DNA from: an uncultured Gammaproteobacteria bacterium
Lineage (GTDB): Bacteria > Pseudomonadota > Gammaproteobacteria > Pseudomonadales > Pseudohongiellaceae
Reading direction: 5' to 3'
Assembly: GCA_903837345.1 (NCBI GenBank)
Contig: CAILUG010000050.1
Coordinates: forward strand, 1 to 64,000
Length of the DNA stretch: 64,000 nucleotides
Position numbers and translations under genes: made by a program. Shown here one piece after another: positions 1 through 7,060 of this stretch (within the stretch, counting starts at the first letter, position 1; every line of letters starts with the position of its first letter). The notes under the pieces were generated by a model. The model did no database searches and was not told where the DNA came from. It saw only the letters and a program-made list of their open reading frames with translations.

Positions 1-1
1 C

Positions 2-88
2 ATTACCCATCATTGCGACATCCTGGAAACCGGCAATGACTCTTACCGCTTCAAACACCATAAAAGTGGTGCCAAGAAAGGTCGCTAG
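2..88 (+). mobile_element. IS21-family IstB-like helper ATPase, C-terminal fragment
   Basis: The window opens inside an open reading frame that ends at a TAG at 86-88. The 28 visible residues include HHCDILETGNDSYRFKHH, which resembles the usual C-terminus of IstB, the ATPase that assists the IstA transposase of IS21-family elements. It is followed directly by two copies of a terminal repeat, as expected at the istB end of such an element. The rest of istB and all of istA lie to the left of the window, so it cannot be judged whether the element is intact. The call rests on the C-terminal signature and on the adjoining IS end. Confidence 0.8.
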
Positions 89-90
89 AC

Positions 91-140
91 TGGAAAGTTT
101 TGGACGCTGACAGGTGGAAAGTTTTGGGCGCTGATTGACA
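91..140 (+). repeat. Right terminal repeats of the IS21-like element
   Basis: Two near-identical copies lie head to tail: 91-111 and 115-135, both starting TGGAAAGTTTTGG and differing at one base in the shared part. The second copy runs into TGACA at 136-140, so the element on the other strand begins TGTCA. Multiple short terminal repeats with outer TG/CA ends are typical of IS21-family elements. The outer boundary is set at 140 because Sel1-repeat coding sequence resumes at 141. The target duplication cannot be checked because the left end is outside the window. Confidence 0.75.
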
Positions 141-341
141 GTGATGTACGCCAATGGTCAGGGTGTGCCCCAAAACAACGTCAAAGCTTATGTCTGGTGG
201 TCTGTATCAGCAGCTCAGGGTAATGAAAAAGCTAAAGGCAACAGAGACATCGTTGCAGCCAAGCTAACCCCACAAGACCTTTCAAAGGCACAAGCCATAG
301 CTACCAAGTGCTTTGAATCCAAGTACAAGAATTGTGAGTAG
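141..341 (+). pseudogene. Sel1-repeat protein, 3' remnant cut by the IS element
   Basis: From the IS border the frame reads MYANGQGVPQNNVKAYVWW and then SAAQG, an almost canonical Sel1-like (SLR/TPR-type) repeat. An unstructured tail containing two cysteines follows, to a TAG stop. Complete SLR proteins have a signal peptide and several such repeats; here only the last repeat and tail remain, and the open frame extends back only a few codons into the IS end. No ribosome-binding site or start for an independent gene is visible. The simplest reading is a secreted SLR protein whose 5' part was separated by insertion of the IS21-like element. Confidence 0.7.
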
Positions 342-343
342 AA

Positions 344-523
344 ATGATTGGATACTTCATTTTTTACGCATTAATTGGAGGCATATCAGCCAAACTTGAT
401 ATGACGGTTGTTGGACTAATCGTCTTAGTAGTACTGGCCGCAGTTTTTGGTATTCATTGGCTGCCGCTAGACCTTATTGAATTTGGGTTTGGGTATCTGA
501 TCGGTAAAGCCACCCGAGGCTAA
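344..523 (+). CDS. Small membrane protein, unknown function (59 aa)
   Basis: An ATG two bases after the Sel1 remnant stop opens a 59-residue frame ending in TAA. The protein begins MIGYFIFYALIGGISAK and has a second hydrophobic stretch (VGLIVLVVLAAVFGIHWLPL), so two transmembrane segments joined by a short charged loop are likely. The C-terminus (YLIGKATRG) is basic. I do not recognise a family. It sits where a gene co-transcribed with the interrupted Sel1 gene would be, so it may once have been translationally coupled to it. No convincing Shine-Dalgarno is seen apart from the GAGTAG of the upstream stop region. Expression is uncertain. Confidence 0.45.
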   Translation: MIGYFIFYALIGGISAKLDMTVVGLIVLVVLAAVFGIHWLPLDLIEFGFGYLIGKATRG

Positions 524-559
524 ATTTCATCAACCCAACACCACAGCTGAGGAATTAAC

Positions 560-760
560 ATGAAGCAACACGCCAGACTTTTGCTAATACTCGCCCTCTC
601 CGCCTACATCAATTCTGCGTCTGCACATGGCGGTGGTCTGGATAGCTACGGCTGTCATCATGATAAAAAGGCGGGGCTATATCATTGCCACCAAGGGAAA
701 TTCAAAGGCCGGACGTTTTCTTCGCAGGCCGAGATGCTGAAGGAGCTGCAGAAGATTTGA
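560..760 (+). CDS. Secreted YHYH-type small protein (66 aa)
   Basis: The 66-residue product has a clear N-terminal signal peptide (KQHARLLLILALSAYINSASA) followed by AHGGGLDSYGCHHDKKAG and LYHCHQG. This His/Cys cluster (HGGG, GCHHD, YHCH) is typical of short periplasmic YHYH-domain proteins, which are widespread and uncharacterised; metal binding is plausible but only inferred. GAGGAATTAAC supplies a good ribosome-binding site just before the ATG at 560. It follows the 59-residue membrane ORF after 36 bases and may share its transcript. After the cluster only a short basic tail remains, so the protein seems complete. Confidence 0.7.
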   Translation: MKQHARLLLILALSAYINSASAHGGGLDSYGCHHDKKAGLYHCHQGKFKGRTFSSQAEMLKELQKI

Positions 761-934
761 AGGATCGATGGCCGCTGACTTTGTATAGCAATCCCCCGCC
801 ATACAACCATTCAGAATGAACTCTGACTAATGTAACACCAGACGTAACATCGAATAGAGTATGTAAAATAAATCCCTTTATAATCATAAAGATGCGTATA
901 AGGTTTGGTTCCTGCCCGGGGCACCATATTCTTG
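761..934. other. Intergenic, convergent (no feature recognised)
   Basis: 174 bases between the small secreted protein (plus) and the stop of the cytochrome/PQQ dehydrogenase (minus). I see no RNA gene, no convincing start site and no hairpin with a T-run. Confidence 0.5.
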
Positions 935-2773
935 TTACAACCCGAATGCCAACAACACATTGCCCGGCATAAAGCCAAAGGATGCGTAACCCGAATTGAC
1001 GTAAACCATGCCGTTGACAATGGTGGCGCCGGGGCCGTTCATGGAGCCGCCTTTGGCAGCCACGCCATCTACCGTATCGAACTTGCGGGCTGTATCAAAA
1101 TCCCAAATTGCTTTGCCACTCTGCACATCATAGGCACGCAGATGACCATCCACGCTGCCCGAGAAAATCACACCGGGAATTCCGGACACCGCCGCCGGCT
1201 GGCCGGAGTTGCAACCTGGCCGATTGGTGCAGCTGCCCTGCACGGGTGGTGCTGCCCACAGTATGCCGCCATCACTGAGGCGCACTGCGGTGACGCCGCC
1301 GGCCTCACCGGCTTTTTTCTCCATGGCATTGGAGAGTGACACATAAGCGGCAGTGCCATCGACGGCAAAGCCCCATTCGATGCCACCGATCACACCGCCA
1401 TCGCCTACCCGGGTTGACCACAGCAATGCGCCAGTGTCGGGATTGAAGGCGTGCAACACACCGGATTTCTGCCCGCCTATCAGCACACTCTTGCCATTGG
1501 CCATGGTGACCAGCGCCGGCGAACTGCCAAAGTCATGATCGGGCCCGGCTGCATCCGGGCAATTGGTGCGGCCTGCCGCTTCGGGTATCGAACAACTCAC
1601 ATTCCACGCATCGCCCTTCAAGGCCTGATTGACCCACACGATGCGGCCACTGCTTAATTCGAGCGCCATCACTGAATCACTGGTGTCCACCGCCGGGTTG
1701 GAATAATTGTCACCTACGCCCACATAGATGCGATTGCGGGCAGGATCCAGCGTGGGTGCCGACCAGATGGCAGCACCCGAAGGCCCATAGTGCTGCGCGC
1801 CTGTGCTGCTAAGGCTGGTGGGTTTGGTGGGATCTTTCAGCGTAAAGGTTTGCCACACTTTTAGGCCATTCACGGCATCGAGTGCCACCAGGCTGCCGCG
1901 AAAAGTGCAGCACGGATAGGTGGCAATCACGGCAGCGGCTTCTTCCAGCGAAGCCAGGGGCACATACAGGCGGCCATCGTGATAGACAGTGCCGCCAGTG
2001 ATCATCGCATTCGGATGCTGGTCGAGCTTCACTTTCCATAGTTGCTTGCCACTCTTCACATCCACAGCAAACACCTCCGCATTGGTATCACCGAAAAATA
2101 CCGTGAGGGTTTTGCCGGGGCCCACTTCTGCCACAGTGGGAGTGGAGCGTATGCCCACGCCGGCGTCAAACACCCACTCGATGCAACTGCTTTGTGCATT
2201 CAGTGCAAAAAACAAACCCGACATGCTGCCCAGAAATACCCGCCCGGCCGCAACCGTGGCTTGTGACCCGGAAGACGCCACCCCCGGCACGCCAAAGGCC
2301 CACTTGAGTTTCAGTTTGGGGATATCAGTGGCAGTGAGGCCGGCTGCCGCCGCCGATTGAAAACGCGTATTGGCCAGACCGGCGCCCCAGCCGTTCCATG
2401 CGGCACCTGCCAAGGAGGTCTGGCTGGCTTTTGCATTCGCTGCGCAATAAGCCGAGGCTGGAATTTCAGCGAGTGCAGGGCCGTAGGAGCCAGCTGGAGT
2501 ACCGGTGAGGAATTCGGCTATGGCGCGGCGCTCGGCAGGGTTGAGCCCGGCGGCCTGGCGTACCATCGAGAACGAAGTCATCGCCGCCACGATGGCGCGA
2601 GGGTCATAGGCCTTCAATGCGTCACGGCCCGGCATCAGCGGCAGACTGCCTTCATGGCAGCCAGCACAATTCTTGCGATACAGCCCTGCCCCATCCGGTG
2701 TGGGCTGTGCGGAAAGCGGCAATGTGATGCAAGCGGTCAATACAAGTGTGATGCAGCCGGTGACAAGACGCAT
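935..2773 (-). CDS. Cytochrome c-PQQ propeller dehydrogenase (polyvinyl-alcohol dehydrogenase-like)
   Basis: 612 residues with a signal peptide (about 1-22), then a class I cytochrome c domain with the haem-binding motif CAGCH at 36-40 and a likely axial Met further on. From about residue 120 there is a long eight-bladed PQQ-type beta-propeller with repeated blades of the GKQLWKV, GALLWSTRVG and GKAIWDFD kind. A small N-terminal cytochrome fused to a propeller is the arrangement of periplasmic polyvinyl-alcohol dehydrogenase (cytochrome), which oxidises secondary alcohols and passes electrons to the respiratory chain. The true substrate cannot be read from sequence. No cofactor-synthesis (pqq) genes are nearby. 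It is monocistronic and divergent from the PDZ protein. Confidence 0.75.
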   Translation of the reverse strand: MRLVTGCITLVLTACITLPLSAQPTPDGAGLYRKNCAGCHEGSLPLMPGRDALKAYDPRAIVAAMTSFSMVRQAAGLNPAERRAIAEFLTGTPAGSYGPALAEIPASAYCAANAKASQTSLAGAAWNGWGAGLANTRFQSAAAAGLTATDIPKLKLKWAFGVPGVASSGSQATVAAGRVFLGSMSGLFFALNAQSSCIEWVFDAGVGIRSTPTVAEVGPGKTLTVFFGDTNAEVFAVDVKSGKQLWKVKLDQHPNAMITGGTVYHDGRLYVPLASLEEAAAVIATYPCCTFRGSLVALDAVNGLKVWQTFTLKDPTKPTSLSSTGAQHYGPSGAAIWSAPTLDPARNRIYVGVGDNYSNPAVDTSDSVMALELSSGRIVWVNQALKGDAWNVSCSIPEAAGRTNCPDAAGPDHDFGSSPALVTMANGKSVLIGGQKSGVLHAFNPDTGALLWSTRVGDGGVIGGIEWGFAVDGTAAYVSLSNAMEKKAGEAGGVTAVRLSDGGILWAAPPVQGSCTNRPGCNSGQPAAVSGIPGVIFSGSVDGHLRAYDVQSGKAIWDFDTARKFDTVDGVAAKGGSMNGPGATIVNGMVYVNSGYASFGFMPGNVLLAFGL

Positions 2774-2972
2774 GGGTTGATCCCCTGGATGTGTTTTTGT
2801 AGTTGGGAGACTAACGTGGAAAATCAGGAAGAAGAAGCCCTCTTGATTTATGGAGAGGCCGCCACCACAAATATACCTGGATAATGGGCGGTATTAACCG
2901 GAATTGTCCCTGTTCTCCCCCGCCCGATCTTCCTACAATAGCCTCGAATTTTCGTTGGAGCCCTGAACCGGC
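2774..2972. promoter_or_regulatory. Divergent intergenic region between dehydrogenase and PDZ protein
   Basis: About 200 bases separating two divergently transcribed genes, which must hold both promoters. I could not identify convincing -35/-10 pairs or an operator. Confidence 0.35.
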
Positions 2973-3911
2973 ATGAGTGCCACCATCCTGCCTTTTGTGC
3001 GTCCGCCGCAGGACGCGTTGATGGCTGTCCACAGCATGATTCCCGAAACGGCGTTGACGGCTGAAATCCTCGGCACCGAACGCAACAGCCATGCGGTGCA
3101 GGTCACCGCTGACGGCTTGTTGCTGACTGTGGGCTATTCGGTGCTGGAAGCCGAGCAGATCTGGCTCACCAATCGCAAGGGCCAGTCGGCGGAGGCCATA
3201 GTGCTGGCGCAGGATCATGATTCCGGCATCGCCTTGCTGAAGCCACTGGCACAGATCGGGCTGCATCATCTGCCTGTCGCCTCGCTCTCCCAAGTCAAGG
3301 TCGGTGATGACATGCAGGTGCTCGCTTCCAATGAAAAGGACGCGCATCAGGTGAAACTGTTCGCGCTGGAAGAGTTCGCAGGCCGCTGGGAATATCTGCT
3401 GGAAACTGCCCTGTATACCCAGCCTTTGTATGAACGCTGGTCAGGCGCGGCACTGGTTACAACCGACGGCAAACTGTGCGGCATCGGTTCGCTGGCACTG
3501 GGCATGCGCTCGCCGGAAGGCAAGATGGAACCGGGCAACCTGTTCATTCCGGTGGAACTGGTAATGCCGCATCTCGATTTCATGAAGGAACACGGCCAGA
3601 AACCTGGCGAAGTGCGGCCGTGGCTGGGCGCGATGGTGGAACAGCACAATTCCGAAGTCTATGTGGTGGGCCTCTATCACGACGCCCCTGCTGCCAGGGC
3701 CGGGCTGCAGCCTGGCGACATCATCGTGTCGGTTGACCAGAAACCAGTGCACAGCATGGCCAGCTTTTTCCGTACCGTGTGGCATTATGGCCCGGCCGGC
3801 AGCCGGGTGCCGCTCACGCTCAGCGATGGCAAGGACATGCGTGAAGTGGTGCTCGATACCACCGACCGGGAAAGTTTCTTCATGCACTTTGCCGGCAATC
3901 CGCTTAACTGA
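2973..3911 (+). CDS. HtrA-like PDZ protein with degenerate protease domain
   Basis: 312 residues without a signal peptide or membrane anchor. Residues about 15-200 follow the trypsin-like fold of HtrA/DegP proteases and about 216-300 form a PDZ domain (AGLQPGDIIVSVDQKPV). The catalytic residues are not intact: the segment matching TNxHVV reads LTVGYSVL (Tyr55 where His is expected), the Asp segment reads DHDSGIALLK (Gly85 where Asp is expected), and only the Ser region (RWSGAALV, Ser157) keeps a Ser. It is therefore probably an inactive protease homologue acting by PDZ-mediated binding. An intrinsic-type terminator overlaps its stop codon. It stands alone upstream of xth; no partner gene is evident. 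Confidence 0.7.
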   Translation: MSATILPFVRPPQDALMAVHSMIPETALTAEILGTERNSHAVQVTADGLLLTVGYSVLEAEQIWLTNRKGQSAEAIVLAQDHDSGIALLKPLAQIGLHHLPVASLSQVKVGDDMQVLASNEKDAHQVKLFALEEFAGRWEYLLETALYTQPLYERWSGAALVTTDGKLCGIGSLALGMRSPEGKMEPGNLFIPVELVMPHLDFMKEHGQKPGEVRPWLGAMVEQHNSEVYVVGLYHDAPAARAGLQPGDIIVSVDQKPVHSMASFFRTVWHYGPAGSRVPLTLSDGKDMREVVLDTTDRESFFMHFAGNPLN

Positions 3912-3927
3912 CGGTTCGACCGTTTTT
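3911..3927 (+). terminator. Rho-independent terminator after the PDZ gene
   Basis: ACGGT (3911-3915), loop TCG, ACCGT (3919-3923), followed by a T-run through 3927. The hairpin begins on the last base of the stop codon. The stem is short (5 bp), so strength is uncertain. Confidence 0.6.
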
Positions 3928-3932
3928 AAATC

Positions 3933-3976
3933 GTTCGACTACTGTTCGACTACTGTTCGACTAATGTTCAACTGAT
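3933..3976 (+). repeat. Four 11-bp tandem repeats upstream of xth
   Basis: Units at 3933-3943 and 3944-3954 are identical (GTTCGACTACT). 3955-3965 differs at one base and 3966-3976 at two. The array ends 14 bases before the xth start. The period equals about one helical turn, so the same face of the helix is presented repeatedly. This could be an operator or a replication-slippage product seeded by the GTTCGAC in the terminator loop just upstream. Confidence 0.85.
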
Positions 3977-3990
3977 AAAAGGAAATCTGC

Positions 3991-4752
3991 ATGCGTCTCT
4001 TGTCCTGGAACGTCAACGGCATCCGGGCCTGCGTCAAGAAAGACTTTGTGCCAGCCATGCAAAAGGTGGATGCCGATGTAATTTGCCTGCAGGAGACCAA
4101 GGCCAATCCCGAACAGGTGAAGGAAGCCTTGCAGGACCTGGTCGGTTACGAGATTTACTGCAACAGTTCGGTAAAGCCCGGCTATTCCGGCACCGCGATT
4201 CTGACCAGGCAGAAACCGCTGGCCGTGAACAACCACATTGGCATCGACGAACACGATCTTGAAGGCCGGGTCATCGCCGCCGAATATCCCGACTGGTTTC
4301 TGGTAACGGTGTACACCCCCAACTCCGGCAGCGAACTCAAACGCCTCGCCTATCGCCAGGAATGGGACAAGGCTTTCCTGAAATATCTTAAAAAAATGGA
4401 GAAGAAGAAACCGGTGATTGTGTGCGGCGATCTCAACGTTGCCAACACCGAAATCGATCTGGCACGACCCAAGGAAAACTACAACAAGGCTGCAGGCTAC
4501 ATGCAGGAAGAGATCGACGGCATTAACGCATTACTTGCAGCCGGCTTTATCGACAGTTTCCGCCACCTTTACCCTGCTGCCAAAAAATATTCGTGGTGGA
4601 GTTATCGGGCCGGCGCCCGTGAACGCGATGTAGGCTGGAGAATAGATTACTTCCTGACCTCGGGTGCGCTGAAATCGCGGATCAGGCAGGCAGATTTACT
4701 GAAGCACATCGAAGGCTCGGATCACTGCCCGGTGCTGCTGGAACTGGGTTGA
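3991..4752 (+). CDS. xth: Exodeoxyribonuclease III
   Basis: 253 residues matching the ExoIII/AP-endonuclease family along the full length: N-terminal SWNVNGIRA (Asn7), LQETK with the metal-binding Glu35, GDLNVAN with Asp147 and Asn149, WRIDYF, and the C-terminal GSDHCPV with the catalytic His245. It cleaves DNA 5' of abasic sites and degrades duplex DNA 3' to 5' in base-excision repair. AAAGGAAATCTGC gives a suitable ribosome-binding site before ATG 3991. The start is preceded by the 11-bp repeat array. The last 31 bases overlap the 3' end of the opposing DUF1653 gene, so the two transcripts converge. Confidence 0.95.
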   Translation: MRLLSWNVNGIRACVKKDFVPAMQKVDADVICLQETKANPEQVKEALQDLVGYEIYCNSSVKPGYSGTAILTRQKPLAVNNHIGIDEHDLEGRVIAAEYPDWFLVTVYTPNSGSELKRLAYRQEWDKAFLKYLKKMEKKKPVIVCGDLNVANTEIDLARPKENYNKAAGYMQEEIDGINALLAAGFIDSFRHLYPAAKKYSWWSYRAGARERDVGWRIDYFLTSGALKSRIRQADLLKHIEGSDHCPVLLELG

Positions 4753-4958
4753 ACCAGCTTGAACCTCGGCACCGTTACCCCATCAACAATGACAGTCCCG
4801 GTGAACATGCCAAACGGCCGCACCCAATAGCCGCCTTCGCCATACAAGGGCACATACAACACCATCACCTCGCCTGTTTCGGAATGGCGCACAAAACCGA
4901 CCACACTGTAGTCCTTGCCCTTGTAGTGACGATAACGGCCCAACGGAATGGTTTTCAT
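4722..4958 (-). CDS. DUF1653 domain protein
   Basis: 78 residues almost entirely made of the DUF1653 domain, with the conserved pattern GRYRHYKGKDYSVVG, HSETGE, VLYVPLYGE and FWVRP-like GYWVRPFGMF. The family is small, cytoplasmic and of unknown function. ATG 4958 is preferred over the TTG directly before it because TAGGAG lies five bases upstream of the ATG. That ribosome-binding site is built from the stop codon of the transglutaminase gene, so translation is probably coupled to it. The 3' end overlaps xth on the other strand. Confidence 0.85.
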   Translation of the reverse strand: MKTIPLGRYRHYKGKDYSVVGFVRHSETGEVMVLYVPLYGEGGYWVRPFGMFTGTVIVDGVTVPRFKLVQPSSSSTGQ

Positions 4959-4966
4959 CAATGCTC

Positions 4967-7060
4967 CTAGCTCAACAGGCGCGCACGCCGTATGCGCCGC
5001 TGAAAACTTTTGAGAACAAGTGGATCCGGCTGGTTGCTCTTGTAGGCCAGATGTATGAATTCACGGGTAATCCCTTCGAGTTCATGCCGCCATTGCGGGT
5101 GCTGCCGGCTCATGCGCTCCAGATATTGCAGTGGTGGCTCGCCTGTGTGGCGGGGAAAGCCGAGCCCGGCCATGTAGTCGCAGAAATTCAGGTAGTGTCT
5201 GGTCGCCGGCGGCAGCGGGGTTTTTGCCGATTTGCGGAATATTACCAGCACCACAAACAGTGTGATGCACAACATGAAAGCGATCACGGACAACAGCATC
5301 TTCAGGCGTGTCATCGTGCCAAACAGGTTGTTGAACAACTGCAGTTGCATATCCTGGTTGTAGTTGAGTACGAACCGGTTCCAGCTGTAGTCCATCATTT
5401 CCAGTTGCAGTCGCAGGTCGTTCAACAGTTTGGAATCGCGGAAGCGCATCAGTGAGAAGCCGGCTTCGTCCATGAATTCCTTCTCCTGTTTCAATGTCAT
5501 GTTGCTGCCCTGGCTCACGCGCTGGGGTGCCACTGCAGCGGTGGGATCCACTCGTTGCCAGCCCTTGCCCGGCAACCACACTTCCGACCAAGCATGCGCA
5601 TCGTACTGGCGCACAGTCAGCGTGCTGTCATAGGGATTGAATTCACCTCCCATGTAACCGGTAACCACACGTGCCGGTATGCCGGCTGCACGCATCAGGA
5701 ACGTGAAGCTGCTGGCGAAGTGTTCGCAAAAACCGGAACGGGTATCGAACAGGAACTCATCTACCGGGTTGTCACCCAGTTTGGGAGGACTCAGTGTGTA
5801 GAAGAATTTCTCGTTGCGGTAATAGTCGAGCACAGACCGGATATAGTCTTCGTCGCTGGCAGCTGTCTTGCGCAGTTCTGTGGCAAACGCGAACGCGCGT
5901 TTGTTGGTCTCGGTCGGCACTCTGCGTGCGCGCCGCTGACTGAGGCCGTCATCAGTGGCATCAGCCCGGTAATCAAGGGTTGAACGCACATCGTAGGTAT
6001 AACGCTGGGTGATGCGACGGATCGTGCCTACCTCGAAGTCGCGGCCCATCAGCATGCGATCATCATGGATTTGCGGCATCTCCAGCGTGTAGATCCAGTT
6101 TTCATAGGTCGGCTCCAGGATCACGTTGTAATCCACTGTGCGTCCCAGATATTCGATATTCTGGAACCATGGCCGGTTGTCAGTGGTATTGGCACGCAGT
6201 GACTGCGGCAAATCCAGTATCAGGCCGTGTCGCCATTGACGACCGGTGAAGTCATCCAGCGTGAGTGCACGCCAGTAGAGCTCACTGTAGGCAGGCGCCT
6301 CACCGGAAAACTTCACACGGAACGCCAGATCGGCCGAGCGCGCCAGCTGGCTGATGTCGCCGGGAGTCATGCTGTCACTCAAACCGGTGACGCCGTTTTT
6401 CGACTGCAAAGGCACCGACCATAGCGGGCTGATACGCGGGAACAGCAGGAAGAACGCCGCCATCAGCGGCACGCTCTGCGCCAGCATGATGCCGGCCAGC
6501 CGGAAGGTACGCCAGGGCCGCTGGCTGTCCTCGCTCTGGTTGAGCGAGATCAGCGCCGAAGTGATGATCACTGCCACCAGCGCGCTATACAACGCCACCA
6601 CAATAGCCTGCGAATAGATGAACTCGGCCACCAGCGTGAAATAGCACAGATACAGCACTGTCAGCACATCGCGCGGGCGGTGCATTTCCAGCAGCTTGAG
6701 CGTGATGCCCACCAGCAGCACACCGACGGTGGCATCCGTGGAAAATACATTGCGGCCAAACTGGACCACGATCAGCACCACCATCACCAGCACCAGCGCC
6801 AGCTTGATGCGGTTGCCCGGCAGCGACATGCGTCCCTGCCATATCAGTACGCGCCCCGCCATGCACAGCCCGCACACGCAACCAAGCCAGATTGGCAGAT
6901 GCGTGACATGCGGCATGATTACTGCCACTACCGAGGCCAGCAGCCAGATGAATGCGGTGCGGGGAATCTGGTAAAACTCTGTGGTTTTGGCGGCAACCTT
7001 TTTCTTGCTGGCTGTGTTTGTTTTGCGCCACAGCGGGATTACGCCGGCCAGCTTGCTCAT
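4967..7060 (-). CDS. tgpA: TgpA-type membrane transglutaminase (DUF3488/DUF4129)
   Basis: 697 residues. The first third carries about six transmembrane helices (DUF3488). A large periplasmic region then contains the transglutaminase core with the triad Cys445 (SGFCEHFAS), His489 (AHAWSEVW) and Asp505 (VDPTA), followed by one more membrane helix (LLSVIAFMLCITLFVVLVIF) and a cytoplasmic DUF4129 tail. The layout is that of Pseudomonas TgpA, a membrane enzyme with an exposed periplasmic active site. The start overlaps the DUF58 stop by four bases (ATGA), so the two are co-translated. Together with DUF58 and MoxR this is a common gammaproteobacterial operon; its substrate is not established. Confidence 0.9.
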   Translation of the reverse strand: MSKLAGVIPLWRKTNTASKKKVAAKTTEFYQIPRTAFIWLLASVVAVIMPHVTHLPIWLGCVCGLCMAGRVLIWQGRMSLPGNRIKLALVLVMVVLIVVQFGRNVFSTDATVGVLLVGITLKLLEMHRPRDVLTVLYLCYFTLVAEFIYSQAIVVALYSALVAVIITSALISLNQSEDSQRPWRTFRLAGIMLAQSVPLMAAFFLLFPRISPLWSVPLQSKNGVTGLSDSMTPGDISQLARSADLAFRVKFSGEAPAYSELYWRALTLDDFTGRQWRHGLILDLPQSLRANTTDNRPWFQNIEYLGRTVDYNVILEPTYENWIYTLEMPQIHDDRMLMGRDFEVGTIRRITQRYTYDVRSTLDYRADATDDGLSQRRARRVPTETNKRAFAFATELRKTAASDEDYIRSVLDYYRNEKFFYTLSPPKLGDNPVDEFLFDTRSGFCEHFASSFTFLMRAAGIPARVVTGYMGGEFNPYDSTLTVRQYDAHAWSEVWLPGKGWQRVDPTAAVAPQRVSQGSNMTLKQEKEFMDEAGFSLMRFRDSKLLNDLRLQLEMMDYSWNRFVLNYNQDMQLQLFNNLFGTMTRLKMLLSVIAFMLCITLFVVLVIFRKSAKTPLPPATRHYLNFCDYMAGLGFPRHTGEPPLQYLERMSRQHPQWRHELEGITREFIHLAYKSNQPDPLVLKSFQRRIRRARLLS

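Noticed and set aside
3912-3976. tRNA T-loop-like GTTCGA sequences
   Set aside because: GTTCGA recurs because of the 11-bp repeats; no acceptor, D or anticodon arm can be drawn.
3933-3976. Possible CRISPR-like array
   Set aside because: The repeats are directly contiguous at 11 bp without spacers, so this is a simple tandem repeat.
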